The notes under the pieces: model-generated
What the model was told of the DNA's origin: nothing
What the model saw: only the letters and a program-made list of their open reading frames with translations
Database searches by the model: none
Part shown: positions 56,740-64,000 of the stretch, piece by piece
Numbering within the stretch: position 1 is the stretch's first letter
Layout: each line of letters begins with the position of its first letter
Position numbers and translations under genes: made by a program
Origin: Calliopum simillimum
Lineage: Eukaryota > Arthropoda > Insecta > Diptera > Lauxaniidae
Length of the DNA stretch: 64,000 nt
Direction: 5' to 3'
Assembly (NCBI GenBank): GCA_951812925.1
Contig: OX638372.1
Span: forward strand, 54,372,028-54,436,027

Positions 56740-58792
56740 CGCCTAAAACTGCAAGAGTCGTGCATTTGATTTGGATAAAGGATTTTTGTTCGAATTTCGG
56801 CCTTAGTGCGTACTTTGACTCTAAATAGGTTTTTCTATCACTGCAAATAAACTGTATCTATATGAAGCTTCAGTTCTTAGCTGAAATCTTTTTAACAGTT
56901 TTTCACTTGTTATTCTAAATAAATAAACAAATTCAAATGTGAGCACCCACTTCTCCCTTAAGTACACTGTAGTATAATCATTATTTTTTAAGGATATTGA
57001 ACAAGAGTACACTCGAATTATGTTATATATGTAAATACCTATACTGTATTTGAGATTCTTTCAAGGGCTGAGTTAAGTGCGAGTTATTTATGTGCTTTTG
57101 CTAAGTGGGCACTTGTTGCGAAAATACACTCAACTCAGTTAAGGCTTAATAAAGTTAAAAGTCATCGTTGTTTAGCACAGCATCATTATCGATGGTAAAT
57201 GGAAAGTTTATTTTCAAATTTTCCTTTTTTCGTTCAAGTACGAGTACTTGTGTTAAATACTTCGAAGAGTGAACAAAGAATGACAGGTGATTTACGTTTT
57301 ATTTGACTAAGCAACACTTTTGGGACAAAACAATTTTCCTTTATTTAATGCTTGAGTTATCTTATAGATATCTTAATTGGTGCTGTTAATAAATAATGAA
57401 AATTTTCCTAACAATTCCATGTTTGATGACATTGTAAATATTTCGATTTCATAATAAATATTTCTGTATAAAAGTAAACAAGATAAACATACCTATCTAA
57501 GGCAAAAAAAGATGATTGCTTTCATATAAAAGACAGCGCGGTACGTTAGTTATACGCTGACATTTCTTGGAATTTGACTACCTTTGTAGTTTTGCCGGAT
57601 GCCCACATCAAAAATGTGCAAAAAAAATGGAAGAAAATTGAAAAATGCTCCTGTATTCAGTAGTAATGGCTGATGGCTGCTGGCAGCAATGGAAAAATTT
57701 TTGATATACGAGTAGGCACACAACGGCGACGACAAACAGCAAAAAAAAACATGAAAGCAAACAGAAACTTCAGGGCCTAAATGACTTTCCACTTAGCTTT
57801 ACAACAACAACAACAACTAAAACAAAAGCAACAACAAAGCAAGCGACAAATTTATAATTAATGAGAAAAAGTAAAATACAAACCAACAAACAAACGCGAC
57901 GGCAAAGAAAACGAAATACGAGCGAGCACCCAGGAGCCGCCAGAAGGACCCGCTTCTTTTGATGGAAAATTGCAAAATACTGAAATACACAAATCCATCC
58001 ATGTCGCTTCTGCGTAAAAGAACGCAATTAAAGCAACTGCTGCTGTTGCTGCTGCTGCTTTTGTTACAGTTGTGCTGCCTGCCTGCCTGCCTGTGGAATA
58101 AAAAAAGGCCAAAGGTTAAACCTTCAAGAAAGACGTACGAAAAAGACGCAAGCCGCCGCACCTTTAAGCAGCAGCAGCAGCAACCAGGTTAAAACGCATT
58201 CACGCGACCACCAGTAAGCGAACAAAGAAACAAACAAACGAACAAACATTGGTAATACACAACAACAACAACAACGCCTATTGCACAGTAGGCAAATTTC
58301 TAGTTTTGATTTACATACAAACACCACCATCTTAAGTATTAGGTTACTCCTCTAATGTGTTAACATGTTGGCCTAATCTTAACGAGCGGTTAGGAGCTAC
58401 ATATATAATTTGTGAGGCAATTGCTCAAAGTTGGATTAAAAGTAGCGTGTTTTTTATACATCAGCTATGAATTATAATTGAACGATACCTTTTGATCAAG
58501 GACGAAAGAAACAACTGGACCGAACTATAGAACTATAATATTTTTTTTCCACCGAAAGTTTTTGAGCTGATTTAAGGCTATTTTGAGATTTATCTCTTAA
58601 TCTGGGCGAAAATCATGTAATTAGTCATACAAAAATATATCTTTTTCTGGGGAGATTTATTTCAAATCTGCATCTAAATCTCAGCAGGGCTACCAATTTT
58701 CGCTATTTTTGACCAAATTTTACAGTTGGTATTAAATGTAATTAAAAACAAAACAACAGGGTGATAATATTAAGAAGAAAAGGAACTAGATA
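56740..58792. other. Intergenic DNA with triplet-repeat-rich stretch
   Basis: 57790-58280 is less AT-rich and full of AAC, CAA, CTG and AGC triplets plus TGCCTGCCTGCC. Overlapping open frames on both strands are by-products of the triplets. It could be an untranslated leader of a distant gene; no splice or homology evidence. Confidence 0.35.
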
Positions 58793-59518
58793 GGGCCTGG
58801 ACAAACATTAAATACCCTACACTGCAGTATTTTGGAAATTTTGCTTGTACGGGGGATGCCACGACCACTTCTCCGAATTCTTATAGCTTTTGCTCAGATC
58901 TTATAATCAGTGTCTGAGGAAATTTGGTTGCATTATCTCAAAAAATGCTTTCAGTATAGCATTTTACATCTTTTACTTATGTGGAAGTTGCCACGCCCTC
59001 ATGTCTGAGTTCGCCTTGTCTATGATCAGAGCTTGCAGTAACTGTTCTTAGCGTCTGAGTGAAATTTTGTTGGATTATCTTAAAAAACGCTTTCAGTACA
59101 GCATTTTGAAACTTTTGTTTATATGGGAGATGCCACGCCCTTTCCTGCGATTTTGCCTAGTTTTTGCTCAGAGCTTGAGCTTATCGGCTCTAGTATTTTT
59201 GTGTATTGTGGTTGTATTGTCGTGAAAAAGTTACATTTTGAATATATTTTTTATGTGGGCGGTAGACGTGTCCGTTGATCGATTTCGATCATTTTCAATC
59301 CCACGAGTTAACTTTTACGATAAAGTATCTGTTCTAAATTTCATCGAATTATCTTGGTTAGTTTTCGCGTGAAAAATATTTTCGCGCACAGCCAGCCAGA
59401 TAGACAGATGGACATGGCTATAACGACTGATCAAGAATATACATATATACTTTCCTATACCTGCCACGTCTCCTTCTCTACGTTACAAACTGAAGGACAA
59501 AGTGAAGGGTACAAAAAC
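58793..59518 (+). mobile_element. 142-bp-module repeat family, copy E
   Basis: It starts GGCCTGGACAAACATTAAAT and then ATACCCTACACTGCAG. Modules begin TTTGCTT-like at 58840, 58972 (10 bp short) and 59114. It continues with GGGCGGTAGACGTGTCCG, the CAGCCAGCCAG block and the GACATGGCTATAACGACTGA core, ending GTGAAGGGTACAAAAAC near 59518. Confidence 0.9.
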
Positions 59519-59554
59519 ATATCGATGATCATGGAGCACTAAGTAGATTATGAT

Positions 59555-60440
59555 TGTTCATTAAATTTTCCATAACCTTTGAACCTACTGAAGCTAAAGC
59601 TATAGGTCGGTAGTTTGAGGGACAAGTCTCATCACCTTTTTTCGGAATCCTCTGGCAAAGGACATAATCAAACAATTTGTTGCTTTTAATACCTTTCAGT
59701 TCTATCATTGATAATAAGAGCTTGTTTTGCCGAATAAGTTGAACCTTTTATTCTTTTAACAAAAGACCGAAAAGATTTGCTGACATTGGAATATTTTTTA
59801 CCAAACCGATTGGTAGCATAAGAATTTGGCACGTCTTGAAATATCCGTACATTCATTTCTAGCACTTATGAAGAGGTGTCTATTTTCAATAGTATGATTT
59901 TGGCGCCAAAGGGTAAAAGCCTCTTCTTTTTTTTCTGGATGTCAGCTGCACAAGTTGAACAGAACCAAATCTATGCTTTTGGTTTCAGATGAGTTAAATG
60001 ATATAAATTTGTTTTGACTTTTTGGTCAGAAGTTCCCAACGAAAATAGCACATCAGTTGAGTAGTTTAGTGAATGAGAGGTCAAAAATAGATCTAGTGTG
60101 GACTGGCTTTAAACATCTGATACGCGTGTGACTTTGTCAATTAACTGGCACCAAAAATCTCAGTATGAAGTCCTTCTGCTGTTGTGTTGGACCGGAATGA
60201 GAAAGCAAGCTGGAATTTTGGACGTTAAAATCACCTGCGATTGTGATTTGACTTGTGGGAAAATGGGTAAAAATATTGGTTATTGAATCTGAAATACGAT
60301 CCAGATTATCAATAGCGTTCTCAGGTAAGCTTCTACAGAATTGACGCTTTCCAAATCTTTCCCACGCGCTCTGGCATCAAAAACATTTTGCGTCAACATC
60401 CATTTTATGATCACTTAGTAAAGCATAAAACCTTCTTTTT
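59555..60440 (-). pseudogene. LINE endonuclease/RT remnant (jockey/CR1-like)
   Basis: The minus strand reads SQITIAGDFNV near 60221-60255, the GDFN motif of the apurinic-type endonuclease that opens LINE ORF2. It continues through a linker (RRQNHTIENRHLFISARNE). Near 59560-59650 it shows PKKGDETCPSNYRPIALASV, the start of the reverse transcriptase. Much between is deleted and stops are frequent. Confidence 0.88.
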
Positions 60441-60639
60441 GCCGATCAATTGCTCAAGCTCAAGACTGTATCTTATACGGAAATATCATCGTCATCTATA
60501 AGTTTCTTTGATATTCAAATTTGACGTTGGTACTTTTGTGTATTAAATTTTACAGAACATAGTTCGCTATATTCGTATTCTTGTTACTCTTTTTAGGGTC
60601 TTAGATGTACAATAGAAAGCTTAACTAGTAAGGGTGTAA

Positions 60640-61732
60640 ATTTTGGCCTGGCCAAAAAATAAATACCCTACACTGCAGTATTTTGAAAATTTTGCTTATA
60701 TGGGAGGTGCCACTCCCTCTTGTCCGAGTACACCCAGTTTTTGTTCAGAGCTTGCATTTATAGTTTTTAGTGTCAGAGTGAAATTTTGTTGGATTATCTC
60801 AAAAAACTCTTTCAGTATAGCATTTTGAATCTTTTGCTTATATGGGAGGTGCCACACCCCCTTGTCTGATTTCATCCAATTTTTGCTGAGAGCTTTCATT
60901 TATAATTTTTAGTGTCTGAATCAAATTTGGTTCGAATATCTCAAAAAACGCTTTCAGTAAAGCGTTTTGAAGCTTTTGCTTATATGGGAGGTGCCACGCC
61001 CTCTTGTCCGAGTACACCCAGTTTTTTTTCAGAGCTTGCATTCATAGTTTTTAGTGTCAGAGTGAAATTTAGTTGGATTATCTCAAAAAACTTTTTCAGT
61101 ATATCATTTTGAAATTTTTGCTTATATGGGAGGTGCCACGCCCCCTTGTACGATTTCAACCAATTTTTGCTGAGAGCTTTCATTTATAATTTTTAGTGTC
61201 TGAGTCAAATTTGGTTCGAATATCTCAAAAAACGCTTTCAGTAAAGCGTTTTGAAACTTTTGCTTATATGGGAGGTGCCACGCCCTCTTGTCCGAATTCG
61301 CTCAGTTTTTTATCAGAGCTTGCGCTTACAATTCGTAGTACTTATGTGTATTGTGGTTGCATTGTCGTGAAAAATACTTCTAAAATTGCATTTTGAATAT
61401 AATTTTTGTATGGGCGGTAGGCGTGTCCGTTGACCGATTTTGCTCATTTTCAATCCCCCGAGCTAACTTTGACGACGAAGGCAGTGTACCAAATTTCATT
61501 GAATTATCTTGCTCAGTTTTCCCAAAAAGTGTATTTCAACACACAGCCAGCCAGCCAGCCAGCCAGCCAGCCACCCAGCCAGCCAGCCAGCCAGACAGAC
61601 GGACATGGCTATATCGACTCAGGAGGTGACGCTGAACAAGAATATATATACTTTTCTATACTTGCCACACCTCCTTCTCTGCGTTACAAACGGAAGGACA
61701 AAGTGAATATACCCTGGGTGTAGGGTATAAAA
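60640..61732 (+). mobile_element. 142-bp-module repeat family, copy F (most complete)
   Basis: ATACCCTACAC at 60663 and its complement GTGTAGGGTAT ending 61728 enclose 1066 bp. GGCCTGG upstream at 60640 is shared with copy E, so the true end may lie further out. Five modules carry TTTGCTTA at 60691, 60833, 60975, 61117 and 61259, exactly 142 bp apart each time. Then follow the GGGCGGTAGGCGTGTCCGTT block, an AGCC microsatellite (about 61549-61590) and the GACATGGCTATATCGACTCA core. The open frames across it are products of repetition, not genes. Confidence 0.95.
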
Positions 61733-64000
61733 ATGTTTCCACTGACATTTGTTTTTGAATGATTTTCTATCTTTGGTCGCTATCGCTGGAGAATGTAACT
61801 TTCAAGTGTTGCGCTGCCCCAAAACTATAATGCCCTACTTTCAGAATACTGAAGAAACTTCCTCTTTCCATTCTTGATTCAAACTTAAACTAAACTTTGT
61901 GTTCCTTGAAATTGAGCTGATTCTTCTTTAATTTTATTTAAGGAAAGTTCCCTTGCTTCCTCTTAATCACCTCCAACATTTCATCCAATATATTTATTCA
62001 CTAGCTTCAAAGTATCGTACAGATGTAGTTACCCGGAATCTGATAGATATAAGTGCCAGTAACCTATGCGTCGTCATAATCATTCCATAATTTCAGTGAA
62101 ATATGAAGTTTGCGATTCTAGAAGTTGCAGAGCCAAAGATTCCTAAAATGCATGACAGATCTCTGACGAGAGAACATGATTTGCAAGCATGTGAACACTT
62201 GATTTGAATAGTTTTTGTTTGTTTTATGGTGTCCAATAGTTTTGTCAAGCAAGCAATCAAAGTCCCTTCACAAAGGGCAATTTTTACTGCTCCACAAATT
62301 TATTTAAAGAAATAATTGAATTTAACTTTTGTGTGAACTGTCTATAAGCATTGAACCTACTGTCATTTGTGTGTTCCAAAATAAACGATGTAACAAATCT
62401 AAGCGATGGCAGGACGAAGGAGTATAAACAAAACTTTGCACTCAAAGAAAAGTGATAGCAGCCCAAAATGTGTCAGAATAAAAGCAAAAAATGAAATATG
62501 AGCTGTTGTAAATGGTGAGTGAACAATACGAAAATTCTCGTACTTTGGCTTCATCCAATTTTTAATAAATGGTTGAACTTTGACCTAAAAAATACAAGAA
62601 AAAGAAATTCAGTTTATTTCCATGCGCAGTATTTTGCCATATTGTTGTCTATATTTGGGAATAGGTGGATAAACAGCAACACCTCGCTGCAATTGTACTC
62701 ACAGTGTAATCATACCACATGTAATATATATGAATATCACTTTTTTGTACTTCTTCAACTTATTCTTTCCGGATAAAGTTGCAAGTTACTATACCAAATT
62801 TACCAATACACGCAAATTACTTAATCAAACATTGTTCGAACTTTATTAACGCTCGCATTCTATATTTCATCCATCAATTCATATTTGTCCATAAGAGATA
62901 TGTATAATCAAATTCTCATACTACGCATTAGTTGCAGCCGTCCAATGGCAATGAATTTCCACTTTGTGAATTGTTTCCGTTGGCTTTTACAGATTATGAA
63001 TACGAAATAAAAGAATTTTCATATTCTGTTCGAGTAATCGTACCCTACATCGAGGTTGAATCCTCTCAGTTTATACTCCCTTTGTAGCGCATAGGAGAAG
63101 GAATAGAATAATATGCATACGTATACGCTTAAATATTTTTCTTAAGCGTCTTCTTCTGAGTCGATAAGTTCATGTTATTTCGTCAGCACATCCATATATT
63201 TTCGAAAATAGCTCTTTGAAATGTGGGTGAAATCTGAAAAAAATTTATAATTTTTTTGTTATCTTTAAAAAAAAAGACAAATTTTAAAAATGAAGTGAAT
63301 GTCAGGAGAATGACAAGTCAGAAGAATGCTGAAATATTGCAAAAATTATAAAGTCACAATGACAATAGCAAATATTTTTAAAAAACTTGAAACTCGTGGA
63401 TAGGGATCCTAATTGGAAATTGATTTTATTATCTAAAGATAAAAGAATACGTATAGTAATATAAAAAAATCTTCCAGGAGAATGTCGCACACTAGTGTTC
63501 TTTACGTAATATCTTAACTTTAAAAAAAAAAAAACGCATTAATATTGAATGTCGAAAAACCAAGACTGACTGAGCTTAGAAATAACTGGGTCTCCTCTGT
63601 GCCTTCATTTTCAGTATTTCAATATTTAAAAAATTTAAAGTGACAATAAGAAAAGTTGAGCGGAGATAACACAGGCCTGCAAATTCGACACTTTGTTTTC
63701 CTCCCTTAAATTTTGAAGCCAATAATGGTGGTTTGGGACCTCCTGATCACGAATCTAAACTTGGTTTCTTTCCATCACGTCAGAATTTTGAGATATTCCA
63801 GTTTTCATAACCTCAAAAATAATGGAAAATCGTGTGTTTTTCACTGTTTTTTTAAATTTTCTCAAAATTTGGACGTGATAGAGCAATTCTGTAAACGGAT
63901 TTGGGCTCAGCATCAAAAAATACATTAAAAAGCACTCTCGTAATTTTAAGAGGGGTACCCTTGTTCGTCTGTGCAGCATTTGAAAACTTATTAATTCAAT
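61733..64000. other. AT-rich DNA at the right edge
   Basis: No gene supported. A badly decayed minus-orientation piece of the 142-bp family (GTACCCTACATCGAGG, then TCTGAGTCGATAAGTTCATG) lies at about 63040-63175. The two opposed open frames at 63713-63979 are mutually antisense and lack domains. Confidence 0.4.

Noticed and set aside
57780..58330. Several overlapping open frames on both strands
   Set aside because: They follow from CAA, CTG and AGC triplets. No frame has a recognisable domain.
60660..61300. CRISPR-like array
   Set aside because: The regular 142-bp period comes from whole-module tandem repeats, not short repeats with unique spacers, and the context is eukaryotic.
61430..61723. 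Open frames rich in QPAS repeats
   Set aside because: They arise from the AGCC microsatellite inside copy F of the 142-bp family and appear in all three frames.

Overview
This window looks like AT-rich, repeat-dense intergenic DNA of an insect, most likely a higher dipteran and perhaps a tephritid fruit fly. The evidence is short GT-AG introns, a recognisable Alr (Erv1-type sulfhydryl oxidase) gene, many decayed Tc1/mariner, hAT-like and LINE remnants, and an interspersed repeat whose GACATGGCTATATCGACTCA core I associate with flies. The taxon is inference; nothing in the window names it.

Only two host genes can be supported, both at the left end. The 3' end of a C2H2 zinc-finger gene (1-306, +, two exons) is convergent with a complete three-exon Alr gene (1617-2599, -, 169 aa). 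From about 2.8 kb to the right end I see no convincing host coding exon, only mobile elements, their remnants and low-complexity DNA.

The most important object is a complete DNA transposon at 19501-22925. It has 340-bp terminal inverted repeats that are about 98% identical, a TATA-type promoter, one 103-bp intron, a poly(A) signal and an undamaged reading frame of 629 aa. The protein has an N-terminal set of CxxC pairs, a block that reads like an RNase H-fold DDE core, a CxxC insertion and an acidic tail. I recognise the protein family as widespread in animals but know of no named transposon superfamily for it. The intact frame together with near-identical ends suggests a young, autonomous copy.

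The rest is a layered repeat landscape. (i) A dispersed family is built from tandem modules with a 142-bp period (2836-3765, 6010-6955, 7940-8500, 23070-24035, 58793-59518, 60640-61732, degenerate at 63040). (ii) Long palindromic or fold-back elements lie at 10302, 16925, 24507, 25273, 29093, 32839, 33900, 37737, 41012 and 46024, several with recognisable ends or target duplications. (iii) Small TIR elements lie at 368, 6112, 12227 and 43840. (iv) Tc1/mariner-superfamily transposase relics lie at 11650, 45100, 45800, 50764, 54748 and 56088. (v) Non-LTR retrotransposon pieces lie at 27995, 31280, 46931, 50598, 53240 and 59555. (vi) tRNA-like (A box/B box plus T-run) modules are embedded in or next to several of these repeats. 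A 1.2-kb array of (TTAGG)n, the ancestral arthropod telomere unit, lies at 36171-37384, which is notable if the host is a fly.
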